Below, one piece after another: positions 36,190-45,498 of a DNA stretch of 64,000 nucleotides. A model generated the notes under the pieces. It did not search any database and was not told the DNA's origin. It worked only from the letters and a program-made list of their open reading frames with translations. Made by a program: the position numbers and the translations under genes. Each line of letters opens with the position of its first letter. The first letter of the stretch is position 1. This DNA is from JAUHXS01 sp965213575 (lineage in GTDB: Bacteria > Bacteroidota > Bacteroidia > Chitinophagales > JAUHXS01). The stretch spans positions 1-64,000 of the forward strand of contig CBDBZN010000020.1 of NCBI GenBank assembly GCA_965213575.1. The letters are read 5' to 3'.

Positions 36190-37535
36190 TTATAGATTCT
36201 TTACTGCTTTTTTAAATTGTCGGCCTCGGTCTTCATAATTTTCAAATAAGTCAAAACTTGCACAAGCGGGCGACAATAATACGGTATCTCCTTTTTCAGA
36301 TAGATACTGAGCCATTTTTACTGCTTCGTTGGCAGAACCTGTATTGACGATTAAATCTACATGTTTTAAAAAAGCCTCATGTATCTTACGATTATCTTTG
36401 CCTAAGCATACAATAGCTTTTACTTTTTCTTTGACTAAAGGCAAAAGCAACTCATAATCATTGCCCTTATCTACTCCTCCAACAATCCAGATGATCGGTT
36501 TATCTATTGTTTCTAATGCAAACCAAGTTGAGTTTACATTAGTGGCCTTAGAATCATTAATGTATTTCACATTGTTTATTTTACTGACAAATTCTAAGCG
36601 GTGTTCCACATTTTGAAAATGCTTCATGCTATCTCTGATCACATCTTTTCTTAAATCAAATAAATTAGCTACAATACCTGCTGCCATTGAATTGTAAATA
36701 TTATGATTTCCGGATAATGCCAAATCGTATATGGACATATTAAATTGTTTATTTTTTAGATTAATAAATAGTTGCTCGTTGTCGAGATATGCCCCGTGTT
36801 CCAAGCTTTTTTTTTTATGGTAAAAGGTATTAATTCAGTTTTTACCGGATGCTGCTTCAGCTGCTCGGCAATATTTTCATCATCCATACAATAGATCAAT
36901 TGATCTTCAACAGATTGATATTGCGCTATTTTAAGCTTTGCTTCTATGTATTTTTGCAGATCATAATCATATCGGTCTAAGTGATCAGGTGTAATATTTA
37001 AAATCACAGCAATATTTGGTTTAAATGAAATAGTATCATCCAATTGGAAACTGCTCACTTCGATCACGTAATTTGCTTTATCAGATTCGACAATTTGCCG
37101 AGCAAAGCTTTTTCCGACATTTCCAACCAGTGCAACATCCAATCCGGCATTTTTTAAAATATGATGCGTAAGCGTGGCCGTAGTAGTTTTTCCATTAGAA
37201 CCTGTAATGGCAATGATCTTTCCTTTAGTATATCTGCTTGCAAATTCAATTTCGGATATTAATTCAATATTTTGTTTTCTAATTTTTTTAATAATAGCAG
37301 CTTTCTCAGGAATACCCGGACTTTTAATAACAGTAGCAGCTTTTAAGACCTTATCTTCCGAGTGCCCTCCTTCTTCCCATTCAATAGCAGCGTTTTGTAA
37401 TTCTTGCCGAAAATTTTCTTTGATCTTTCCAAAATCAGAAACAAATACTTCAAACCCTTTAGCTTTAGCTAATAAAGCTGCGCCTACCCCACTTTCACCT
37501 GATCCTAATATGACAATTGTTTCTCTGCTGTCCAT
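36190..37535 (-). CDS. murD: UDP-N-acetylmuramoylalanine--D-glutamate ligase, split by a -1 frameshift at an A10 run
   Basis: Adds D-glutamate to UDP-MurNAc-L-Ala. The N-terminal part (37535 to about 36807) has ILGSGESGVGAALLAK, ITGSNGKTTTATL, SFQLD and ITPDHLDRYD. The C-terminal part (about 36807 to 36190) has HRLEFVSKINNVKYINDSKATN and the final PACASFDLFENYEDRG. The two are in different frames, joined at ten A residues (T-run 36807-36816 on the plus strand): frame one reads FTIKKKAWNT and runs to a stop at 36756, frame two continues SLEHGAYLDN. A -1 shift gives a normal 448-residue MurD. Both halves keep all family motifs, so this may be a sequencing error, polymerase slippage or ribosomal frameshifting, not decay. 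Confidence 0.85.
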
Positions 37536-37536
37536 C

Positions 37537-38799
37537 TTATCTTAATTTCAATGTTAAAATAGTTAGGGCAGCAAGCAACACGCCTACTAGCCAAAATCGA
37601 GTTACAATTTTTGTTTCGTGATAGCCAAGTTTTTGATAATGATGATGTAAAGGAGCCATTTTAAATATCCTTACTCCTTCTCCGAGTTTCCTTTTAGTGT
37701 ATTTAAAATAACTTACCTGCATAATCACCGATAGGTTTTCAATTAAAAACACACCGCACAAAACCGGCAGTAACAGTTCTTTTCTGATAAGAATAGCCAT
37801 GACGGCAATAATTCCTCCAATCGTTAAACTTCCTGTATCGCCCATAAATACTTGAGCCGGGTAAGCATTATACCATAAAAATCCTGCACATGCTCCTATA
37901 AATGCCGCAGCAAATACCACTAGCTCACCTGCGTTGGGGATATACATAATATTTAAATATTCAGAAAATATTACGTTACCCGACACGTAAGCAAACACTG
38001 CCAGTGTGGCCATAATAATTGCAGAATTACCTGTTGCTAAGCCATCTAAACCATCGGTAATATTTGCTCCGTTCGAAACGGCAGTAATCACAAAGATGAC
38101 TAAAGGAATAAATATCAAAAATGACCATTTAATATAATCATCGGTGAACCAGGCTAATAACCATCCATAGTTAAACTCATTATTTTTTATGAAAGGAATG
38201 GTAGTGATAGGAGCTTTCACATCATACATTATTTTTTGTACTCCTTGTTCATTTTCAACCACAACGGGATCTATCGTATGCTCTCTTTGTATCTGTTGCT
38301 TAATATTATCAGAGAAATCTTGCCTTACCACTAGTCCATCATCACAATAAAATACAATACCGATCACTAACCCTAAAACTACCTGGCCAATAACTTTATA
38401 TTTACCTGCGAGCCCTTCTTTATTTTTCTTAAAAGTTTTAATATAGTCATCAAAAAACCCAATAGCTCCCATCCAAACGGTAACTAAGAGCATTAGCAAG
38501 ATATAAGTATTAAAGACTTTGGTGAATAAAATAACCGGAATAAGAATTGCAGCTATGATAATTAGGCCTCCCATTGTAGGCGTACCTTGTTTTTCGACTT
38601 GTCCCGTCAGGCCCAGGTCACGAACCGTTTCCCTCATTTGTTTTTTGCGCAGAATGCTGATGATCTTCTTACCAAATACGGCAGAAATGAGCAAGGCAGT
38701 GATGACGGAAATACCTGCTCTAAAAGATATGTACCTAAACACCCCGGCTCCGGACACATCATAACTTTCTTGCAAAAATTCAAATAAATAATATATCAT
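37537..38799 (-). CDS. mraY: Phospho-N-acetylmuramoyl-pentapeptide-transferase
   Basis: Makes lipid I at the inner membrane. Motifs are GTPTMGGLIIIAAIL, GFFDDYIK (aspartate pair), NGANITDGLDGLATG, and GDTGSLTIGGIIA followed by FKMAPLHHHYQ. At 420 residues it is about 60 longer than E. coli MraY (360); the extra residues form a loop (about 155-220) between membrane helices, the form typical of Bacteroidota. It overlaps murE by four bases. Confidence 0.96.
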   Translation of the reverse strand: MIYYLFEFLQESYDVSGAGVFRYISFRAGISVITALLISAVFGKKIISILRKKQMRETVRDLGLTGQVEKQGTPTMGGLIIIAAILIPVILFTKVFNTYILLMLLVTVWMGAIGFFDDYIKTFKKNKEGLAGKYKVIGQVVLGLVIGIVFYCDDGLVVRQDFSDNIKQQIQREHTIDPVVVENEQGVQKIMYDVKAPITTIPFIKNNEFNYGWLLAWFTDDYIKWSFLIFIPLVIFVITAVSNGANITDGLDGLATGNSAIIMATLAVFAYVSGNVIFSEYLNIMYIPNAGELVVFAAAFIGACAGFLWYNAYPAQVFMGDTGSLTIGGIIAVMAILIRKELLLPVLCGVFLIENLSVIMQVSYFKYTKRKLGEGVRIFKMAPLHHHYQKLGYHETKIVTRFWLVGVLLAALTILTLKLR

Positions 38800-40262
38800 C
38801 TGCCTAGATTTTTTAAAATTTCCTTTAACACTTCCATATCATCAAATGGTTGTTTTACCCCTTGGATCTCTTGATAAGTTTCGTGCCCTTTTCCTGCAAT
38901 TAAAATAATGTCTTCTTTTGATGCCAATGTGCAAGCAGTTTTAATCGCCTCTTTCCTATTAGTAATGGCCAAAACTTTCTTTTTAGCAACCGGGCCAACT
39001 CCTATTAACATCTCGTTTATGATCACTTCCGGATCTTCATTTCTTGGATTATCAGAAGTGAAAATAGCATGGTCGCTGTATTCGCTGGCAATTTTAGCCA
39101 TTATAGGGCGTTTAGTTTTATCACGGTTACCGCCACATCCCACGATGGTAATCAAGCGTTCATTTCCTTTTTTGATCTTATTGATCGTTTCAATAACATT
39201 TTGAAGGGCATCAGGTGTATGCGCATAATCTACTACTCCAATAATGCGATCTTTATCAGAAATAATGTAGTCAAACCTACCTTCAGCTCCGGTTATTTTG
39301 CTCAATACTTGCAATACTTCCAACTCTTCTTGATCAAGCAATAAAGCGGTAGCGTACACAGCCAATAAATTATATGCATTGAATTCACCTATCAATTTTG
39401 TATGCACTTCATGTGCATTAAAATATATGGTAAGGCCGATAAAACTATTATCTATAATCTTGGCTTTATAATCTGCAGGAACTTTAAGAGCATAAGTATA
39501 TTTTCTAGCTTTTGTATTTTGCAGCATCACCTGACCTCTTTTATCATCAATATTGGTGAGCGCAAAGGCTTTTGAACTTAATTGATCAAACAATCCCTTT
39601 TTCGCAGCGATATAAGCATCAAATGTTTGGTGATAATCAAGATGGTCATGGGTTATATTAGTAAAAATTGCTCCGGTAAAATCTAATCCTGCAACTCTTT
39701 GCTGATCTATGGCATGAGAACTCACTTCCATAAAGCAATAGTCACAGCCTTCTTCTACCATCTCTGCCAATAATTTATTTATTTGTATCGCATCGGGCGT
39801 GGTATGGGTAGCAGCTATAATGCGATCATTAACTTTATTATTTACTGTAGAAAGCAAGCCTGCTTTATAACCCAGCGACCTAAACAACTTATATAATAAA
39901 GTAGCAAGGGTGGTTTTGCCATTTGTACCGGTAACTCCTACTAACTTCAATTTAGAAGAAGGATTATCATAATAATTTCCTGCAACAATACTTAAAGCTT
40001 TTGCCGCACGAGCCACTTTAATGTAGGTTATAGCTGAATGGATATTTTCAGGGAAAGCTTCACAGACAATAGCCGTTGCACCTTTTTCTATCGCTTTTTC
40101 AATAAACTGATGGCCATCTACCTGAGTACCTTTAACAGCAAAAAAAACAGTATCATCTTTTACCTCTCTTGAGTCAAAGGCTATGCCGGACACTTCTTTA
40201 TTAGTATTGCCACGTACTTCTTGAATATTTGCTTTATATAATATGTCTCGCAAATTAACCAT
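38796..40262 (-). CDS. murE: UDP-N-acetylmuramoyl-L-alanyl-D-glutamate--diaminopimelate ligase
   Basis: Adds the third residue of the peptidoglycan stem. Motifs are GVTGTNGKTTLATLLY (ATP loop), TTPDAIQI, SSHAIDQQRV and ITHDHLDYHQT. The substrate-selecting motif is TSDNPRNEDPE: DNPR is the known signature for meso-diaminopimelate, so the cell wall is predicted to be DAP-type. Length 488 is normal. It overlaps the FtsI stop by one base and mraY by four. Confidence 0.97.
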   Translation of the reverse strand: MVNLRDILYKANIQEVRGNTNKEVSGIAFDSREVKDDTVFFAVKGTQVDGHQFIEKAIEKGATAIVCEAFPENIHSAITYIKVARAAKALSIVAGNYYDNPSSKLKLVGVTGTNGKTTLATLLYKLFRSLGYKAGLLSTVNNKVNDRIIAATHTTPDAIQINKLLAEMVEEGCDYCFMEVSSHAIDQQRVAGLDFTGAIFTNITHDHLDYHQTFDAYIAAKKGLFDQLSSKAFALTNIDDKRGQVMLQNTKARKYTYALKVPADYKAKIIDNSFIGLTIYFNAHEVHTKLIGEFNAYNLLAVYATALLLDQEELEVLQVLSKITGAEGRFDYIISDKDRIIGVVDYAHTPDALQNVIETINKIKKGNERLITIVGCGGNRDKTKRPIMAKIASEYSDHAIFTSDNPRNEDPEVIINEMLIGVGPVAKKKVLAITNRKEAIKTACTLASKEDIILIAGKGHETYQEIQGVKQPFDDMEVLKEILKNLGR

Positions 40263-42358
40263 CAGCTTAATTCAATTTTTATTTTTTGTCCTTTTATTGT
40301 TTGTTGCCCGGGTACTAATGATTGATTGCGGACGCGGCCATATCCTTTAATTTCTACTTGCAAGCCTTCATTTTCTAGTAAATAGATAGCATCTCTTAAA
40401 CCCATTCCTTTTACATTTGGCACTAGCCCCTTTATAACTTTTCTTCCCGTAAGCTCCATAGAATGATCCTTTTTAGTACATGAAACCCACTCATTTTCTT
40501 CTTTGATACTATTTGAAATACCCATTTTATTATAAATAAAGCTTACATCCTTTCTATATCCAACTTTAGCATATGGAATATTATCTGTGTAAAAAGTGCC
40601 TGTTTCATTTATAGAAGCATGCATACTAGTACTACTCGCATAAACTTTATCAGCAATTTCTTTAAATACAGGCCCTGCTACTAAACTGCCGTAATACACG
40701 CCGTTAGAAGGAGCATTAACCACTACTATACAGGAATATTGAGGATCATCTGCCGGAAAATAACCTGCAAAAGAAGCGAGGTAAATTTTTCTATATCCCT
40801 TTTTCTTATCAGCAATTTTAGCAGTTCCGGTTTTACCGGCTATTTTATATCCATCACTTTGTATATATCTGGCAGTGCCTCTTTCTGCCACGCCTTTTAG
40901 CAACATTTGCACTTGTTTCAACACTTTATCAGAAGCTATTTTCTCTCCTATTTGTTCGGGCTCTATATTTACAACCGGCGATCCGTATTCTTGTATAGCA
41001 CTGACTAGATATGGTTTCATCCAAGCCCCATCATTTGCTACAGCATTATACAAGCATAGCGTTTGCAAAGGCGTTAATTGAACACCATATCCAACCGACA
41101 TCCATGGCAAGGCAATGCCGCTCCAACTGCTTTCATCAGGTGTATTGATGAAAGGGTTTGGCTCTCCATCTATCTCAATACCTGTTTTTTTGCCTAAGTT
41201 TAATGCCTTTAGATGATTGACAAATACTTTAGGGTCTTCTGCATAATACTTATATATAAGTTTAGAAATGCCCACATTAGAAGATATCTCAAAAGCTGTA
41301 GCAACTGTCACGTTGTTGTGTCCGTGTAGTTCAGAATCAGGCATATCTTTATCATAATATCTTTTAATACCGCCTTCTAAGTCTACGCTGTCTTCCGGCT
41401 TTACTTTACCATCTTTAAAAAGTGCCAACATGGAAGCTAATTTAAATGTAGAGCCCGGTTCAGTACTTTCGCCAACTGCATAATTATACTTCTCCCAATA
41501 CTTGCCTTCTTCAACTCTACCCAGGTTAGCAATTGCCTTAATTTGTCCGGTTTTTACTTCCATTACGATCACACACCCATGATCAGCATTATGCTTATTT
41601 AAAGTTTTTAGCAACGCTGTTTCCGCTACATCTTGAAGGTCAATATTTATAGTAGTGATCAAGTCTAAACCATTTTGTGATTCAATTTCATTATCATCAT
41701 TAATAGGAATTTTTACACCCCCTGATATTCTTTGCATAAGCCTTTTACCTTCCACACCGGCCAAGTATTTGTTAAACCTTCCTTCTAATCCCACCGGCTG
41801 CACTTCATCTCTCACATAACCAATGGTTCTGTGAGCTAACATTTTGAATGGGGTGACTCTTTTATTTTTTTGAATAGCAATAAAGCCTCCTTTATATTGC
41901 CCCCTTCTAAAGAGTGGCCAGGTTTTCATGACTTGTAATTGTGGATACGTCACTTTTCGCTTAATTAACAAATAACGTTTCCCGGATTTTCTAGCACTTA
42001 TTAAATAGTTTTTATAAGCTTTGGGCGGTGCATCTTGAAAATAATTAGCCATACAGTGCGCTAAAGAATCTACTTTGTTATAAAAAATCTCATTAGTGAG
42101 GGCACTGGTATTAACATCCATTCTCACTTCAAAATAAGGTAATAAAGTAGCGAGAAAACGGCCATCATCAGCATACACATTTCCACGTTCTGCTTCTATT
42201 GATTCATAAGAAGTCGTAAGGCTGTCAGCCAGATTACGCCAATGCTCTCCTTCTACTACTTGAATTTTAAAAGCTTGAAATATAATAGCGCAGCCTAATA
42301 AAACTATTAGCCCGAAGACAATATAAATACGCCATAATATGTCTTTTTTAATTCCCAT
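40262..42358 (-). CDS. ftsI: Septal transpeptidase FtsI/PBP3 with C-terminal PASTA domain
   Basis: A 698-residue penicillin-binding protein. There is a short cytoplasmic start, a membrane helix (about 11-30), a pedestal domain, and the transpeptidase domain with SxxK in EPGSTFKLAS, SxN in EISSNVGISK and KTG in GYKIAGKTGTAKI. One PASTA domain ends the protein (VPNVKGMGLRDAIYLLENEG...VPGQQTIKG), a feature seen in Bacteroidota FtsI. It crosslinks septal peptidoglycan with FtsW. It overlaps ftsL by 11 bases. Confidence 0.96.
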   Translation of the reverse strand: MGIKKDILWRIYIVFGLIVLLGCAIIFQAFKIQVVEGEHWRNLADSLTTSYESIEAERGNVYADDGRFLATLLPYFEVRMDVNTSALTNEIFYNKVDSLAHCMANYFQDAPPKAYKNYLISARKSGKRYLLIKRKVTYPQLQVMKTWPLFRRGQYKGGFIAIQKNKRVTPFKMLAHRTIGYVRDEVQPVGLEGRFNKYLAGVEGKRLMQRISGGVKIPINDDNEIESQNGLDLITTINIDLQDVAETALLKTLNKHNADHGCVIVMEVKTGQIKAIANLGRVEEGKYWEKYNYAVGESTEPGSTFKLASMLALFKDGKVKPEDSVDLEGGIKRYYDKDMPDSELHGHNNVTVATAFEISSNVGISKLIYKYYAEDPKVFVNHLKALNLGKKTGIEIDGEPNPFINTPDESSWSGIALPWMSVGYGVQLTPLQTLCLYNAVANDGAWMKPYLVSAIQEYGSPVVNIEPEQIGEKIASDKVLKQVQMLLKGVAERGTARYIQSDGYKIAGKTGTAKIADKKKGYRKIYLASFAGYFPADDPQYSCIVVVNAPSNGVYYGSLVAGPVFKEIADKVYASSTSMHASINETGTFYTDNIPYAKVGYRKDVSFIYNKMGISNSIKEENEWVSCTKKDHSMELTGRKVIKGLVPNVKGMGLRDAIYLLENEGLQVEIKGYGRVRNQSLVPGQQTIKGQKIKIELS

Positions 42359-42686
42359 TTTTCTTTATGACAATTTTTTTAGGAGGGGTAGAGAGTTCCT
42401 TCAACCCATTTGGCTCGACAATTTTAGCTACTTCTGATTGTTTACTTTTAAACATTAAATCAGATTTAGCGGATACATAATACCAGCGCTGTTCTTTCAG
42501 CCTTCTTTTAAGCACGTCAATATCTCTTCTGGTTTTTTCAGAGTAATAAGTATTCCAAATGTAGAACATAGCCAAAACAGCTGCAAAAAGAATAAATGGG
42601 ATATTTTGCACCAATTTATCATAACTCCAATAAGTGGATAGCGATGAAAAACGATATTTTAAAGAGCTTTTTTCTACTTCTGCCAT
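42348..42686 (-). CDS. ftsL: FtsL-like division protein
   Basis: A 112-residue bitopic protein: about 25 cytoplasmic residues, a membrane helix (about 29-47, IPFILFAAVLAMFYIW), then a short coiled-coil-like region (EKTRRDIDVLKRRLKEQRW). The sequence is poorly conserved, but size, topology and location between rsmH and ftsI identify it. It is expected to pair with the FtsQ/FtsB complex. It starts four bases after the rsmH stop. Confidence 0.8.
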   Translation of the reverse strand: MAEVEKSSLKYRFSSLSTYWSYDKLVQNIPFILFAAVLAMFYIWNTYYSEKTRRDIDVLKRRLKEQRWYYVSAKSDLMFKSKQSEVAKIVEPNGLKELSTPPKKIVIKKNGN

Positions 42687-42690
42687 ATAT

Positions 42691-43590
42691 TTAAATTTTT
42701 TCGGCTATTCTAAGTTTAGCGCTTCTTGACCTAGGATTGTGTTTAACCTCTTCGGCTGATGCCATGATTGGCTTTTTGGTAACTTTTTTAAAAGGCCTGG
42801 TAATTACTCCAAAATCATCTTTGTTTTCTATTCCTTCAAAATTTCCTGTTTTAATGAAGTTTTTAACCGGCCGGTCTTCTAATGAATGATACGTTAAAAC
42901 TACCAATCGTCCACCGATATTTAATATCTCTAAGCTTTGTTTTAAAGCCTCTTCTAAAGCTTCTATCTCTTTATTTACTTCCATGCGGAGTGCCTGAAAA
43001 ACTTGCGCATAATATTTTGGTTTATTCGCTCCTGCAATAGGCTCAAGTATTTGCTTAAATTCATCTGTAGTAGTAATTTCTCTTACATTTCTTTCATAAA
43101 CTATCCTCTCTGATAATGTTTTTGCATTTCTCACCTCTCCATACTGGCTAAAAACTCTTTGCAGCTGCGTAGCATCATAAGAATTAATGATTTGAGCAGC
43201 ATCCTTCTCAAGCCTATGATCCATTCGCATATCCAAAGGGCCACTAAAACGGGTAGAAAAACCTTTTTGAGGAGTGTCTAATTGATAGGAAGAAACCCCT
43301 AGATCAAATAAAATACCATCGACAGCAACCGTTTGATTTAATCTTAGGTATTTTTTTAGATATCTAAAGTTTTGATTAATCAAAATCAAGCGTTCATCAT
43401 CAAGTTTATTTTTTACAGCATCTGCATCTTGGTCAAAGCCAAATAACTTGCCTTTTTCTCCTAGTTGTGCTAAAATTTCTTTGGAATGGCCACCTCCACC
43501 ATATGTAGCATCTACATAAACACCATTCGGCTTGATGCTTAATGCATCAATGCATTCTTTTAACATGACAGGCTTATGATACATCTGCAT
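42691..43590 (-). CDS. rsmH: 16S rRNA (cytosine-1402-N4)-methyltransferase
   Basis: SAM-dependent methyltransferase of the MraW family. Motifs: YHKPVMLKECIDAL at the start, YVDATYGGGGHSKEIL (SAM site), FGFDQDADAV, LFDLGVSSYQLD, and VVLTYHSLEDRPVKNFIK near the end. The start is probably ATG at 43590 (MQMYHKP) or 43584; a TTG at 43608 is less likely. Either way it overlaps the mraZ stop by a few bases. Confidence 0.95.
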   Translation of the reverse strand: MQMYHKPVMLKECIDALSIKPNGVYVDATYGGGGHSKEILAQLGEKGKLFGFDQDADAVKNKLDDERLILINQNFRYLKKYLRLNQTVAVDGILFDLGVSSYQLDTPQKGFSTRFSGPLDMRMDHRLEKDAAQIINSYDATQLQRVFSQYGEVRNAKTLSERIVYERNVREITTTDEFKQILEPIAGANKPKYYAQVFQALRMEVNKEIEALEEALKQSLEILNIGGRLVVLTYHSLEDRPVKNFIKTGNFEGIENKDDFGVITRPFKKVTKKPIMASAEEVKHNPRSRSAKLRIAEKI

Positions 43591-44050
43591 CGTCTTTAGC
43601 TTGTCCAATCTTTCCCATCACATCTTCAGCCAGCTCAGCAAAATCGCTCGGCTCATCCGTTAATAATTTCCCATATTGCTGCTTATCCCATATTTCTATT
43701 CTATTGGAGTAGGCGAATAAAATAATTTCTTTTTGAACTTGAGCATATTGCAATAAAGTTTTAGGAAGCAAGAATCGATCTGTCCCATCCAGCTCTAATT
43801 CTGTGGCTCCTCTATAAAAATATCTGACAAAGTCTCTATTCTTCTTTACGTATAAATTCAACTTATTGACTTCTTCGCTAATAACTGCCCATTCATTGAT
43901 AGGGTACATGACCAAACATTCTTCAAATCCTCTGTTCACAACAAATTTACCTTGGGCTATAGGAAGCATCTGCTTTTTTAAAGTGCTGGGCAACTTTACT
44001 CTGCCTTTAGCATCTATTTTACATTCAAATTCTCCTAAAAATCTTGTCAT
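43574..44050 (-). CDS. mraZ: Transcriptional regulator MraZ
   Basis: First gene of the dcw cluster. A 158-residue protein with two copies of the SpoVT/AbrB-like MraZ fold: GEFECKIDAKGRVKLPSTLK in the first half and TELELDGTDRFLLPKTLLQYA in the second, each with the DxxGR/DxxDR-type DNA-contact turn. In E. coli MraZ represses its own operon by binding TGG-type repeats upstream of itself. Four such repeats lie 33-66 bases upstream here, so autoregulation is likely. Confidence 0.94.
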   Translation of the reverse strand: MTRFLGEFECKIDAKGRVKLPSTLKKQMLPIAQGKFVVNRGFEECLVMYPINEWAVISEEVNKLNLYVKKNRDFVRYFYRGATELELDGTDRFLLPKTLLQYAQVQKEIILFAYSNRIEIWDKQQYGKLLTDEPSDFAELAEDVMGKIGQAKDDADVS

Positions 44051-44385
44051 AACTTAAAATAGCCTAAAAACTATCAAACTTTACCAAAAGTACCCACAAT
44101 TTACCATTTTATACCACAAATTGCAAATATTTGTATACATGATATCCACAAAATATATAGGAGTAAAAAATTAAATATCGAAGTATATATTATTGAAATG
44201 AATAGCTTTGTAATTAATATAAAAAACTTAAAAAAGTTACAGAAGTTTCAGAGACTAAGGAGTTTGTTCAAAGAATTATTTTTAAAAATATAAATTATGC
44301 TTTTACATATTATTATCATTTATTTGCAGAATATAGACGTATTTAATTAGTGAGGGCTATTTAAAAATGCTAACACTTAAATAGG
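44051..44385. other. Divergent intergenic region between mraZ and a GT2 gene
   Basis: 335 bases with no gene. The mraZ-proximal third holds the MraZ-type repeats. The middle is AT-rich with a low-complexity run of A and T. The part before 44386 has no clear promoter; ATTTATTTG near 44328-44336 is only a loose match to a -7 box. Confidence 0.5.
44083..44116 (-). promoter_or_regulatory. Candidate MraZ operator, four TGG boxes at 10-bp spacing
   Basis: On the minus strand the boxes TGGT, TGGT, TGGG and TGGT start at 44116, 44106, 44096 and 44086, exactly ten bases apart. E. coli MraZ binds TGGGN repeats with five-base spacers, the same ten-base period. A TACTTTTG element (44092-44085), matching the -7 consensus TAnnTTTG, overlaps the last two boxes, so bound MraZ could block RNA polymerase. 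Confidence 0.7.
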
Positions 44386-45108
44386 ATGCCAAGAAACACT
44401 CTTTCCATTGTAATGCCGGCTTATAACGAAGCTAAAACCATCCATTTAATTTTAGATAAAATTAATAATGCGGTGTTGCTTAATGATATTAAAAAAGAAA
44501 TTATCATTGTTAATGATTGCTCAAAAGATGATACTAAAGAAGCAATCTTAAACTATATAAATAAAAATCAAGGAATCAATATTCGCTATTTTGAACATCA
44601 AATAAATAAAGGAAAAGGCGCAGCGCTGCATACAGGTATTTCACACGCCACCGGAGACATTTTGATTATTCAAGATGCAGATCTGGAATATGATCCTGCC
44701 GAATATAATCATTTGCTAAAACCTATAATATCCGGAGTGGCAGATGTTGTATATGGATCTCGATTTATGGGTAGCAATCCACATCGGATATTATTTTTCT
44801 GGCATACCATCGGCAATAAATTTTTAACTTTTTTATCAAATTTATTTACCAATCAAAATTTAACGGATATGGAAACTTGCTATAAAATGTTTAAAACAGA
44901 TATCATTCAAAGTTTAAAATTAAAAGAAAATAGATTTGGCTTTGAACCCGAAGTAACGGCTTTAATTGCCAGAATACCTAGAATAAGGATTTATGAAGTT
45001 GGAATATCCTATTATGGAAGAACCTATGAAGAAGGGAAAAAAATTGGCTGGAAAGATGGTTTCAGGGCCATTTACTGCATATTTAAATATGGCCTGTTTA
45101 AAGGGTAA
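44386..45108 (+). CDS. Glycosyltransferase family 2, DPM1-like
   Basis: A 240-residue soluble GT2 enzyme resembling dolichol/polyprenyl-phosphate mannosyl- or glucosyltransferases. Motifs: IVMPAYNEAKTIHLIL, IVNDCSKDDTKE, IIQDADLEYDPAEY (the DxD-type acid), VYGSRFMG, and FGFEPEVTALIAR. There is no membrane segment, so it would act at the cytoplasmic face of the inner membrane. The lipid and sugar cannot be assigned. It is divergent from mraZ. Confidence 0.85.
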   Translation: MPRNTLSIVMPAYNEAKTIHLILDKINNAVLLNDIKKEIIIVNDCSKDDTKEAILNYINKNQGINIRYFEHQINKGKGAALHTGISHATGDILIIQDADLEYDPAEYNHLLKPIISGVADVVYGSRFMGSNPHRILFFWHTIGNKFLTFLSNLFTNQNLTDMETCYKMFKTDIIQSLKLKENRFGFEPEVTALIARIPRIRIYEVGISYYGRTYEEGKKIGWKDGFRAIYCIFKYGLFKG

Positions 45109-45127
45109 GTAAAGTAAGTTTGTATTC

Positions 45128-45376
45128 CTAAATTTGTTCCTTTTCCTCATCTAATTGCTCTACCAAAGATAAAATCCAGACAATTACTTTAGGACTGAGA
45201 AATTTTGCAAGTCCGGCTTTTTTCAAAGCAGTATTTAAAATATTGACATTTTTATATCCCATTTCCTTTTCTTCTGCTATGTTAATATAATCCTCCCACT
45301 CTTCGTGAGAGATCATATCAAATTGCGCTCGCATTATATCTAAATCAGTAGGGTCATTAATATCAAATCTTGGCAT
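45128..45376 (-). CDS. Small acidic protein of unknown function
   Basis: An 82-residue acidic protein that I do not recognise (MPRFDINDPTDLDIMRA...). It looks helical, with no signal or membrane segment. It converges on the GT2 gene with 19 bases between the stops. Its reading frame shows normal codon usage for the window and has a plain ATG start. It could be a real conserved small gene or a minor one; there is no motif to decide. Confidence 0.5.
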   Translation of the reverse strand: MPRFDINDPTDLDIMRAQFDMISHEEWEDYINIAEEKEMGYKNVNILNTALKKAGLAKFLSPKVIVWILSLVEQLDEEKEQI

Positions 45377-45498
45377 GGAATGAAGGTAGGAATTAGTGGG
45401 AAAATATTTATAAATTTCTAGCTTTAGATTCTGATATTGTTATATTTTTTGATGCTAACTAAGCTTTAACTTGCTCAACATAATTGTAATATATTTAA

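Noticed and set aside
44142..44150. DnaA box (ATATCCACA) near mraZ
   Set aside because: A single 8-of-9 match in AT-rich DNA is expected by chance, and no second box is nearby.
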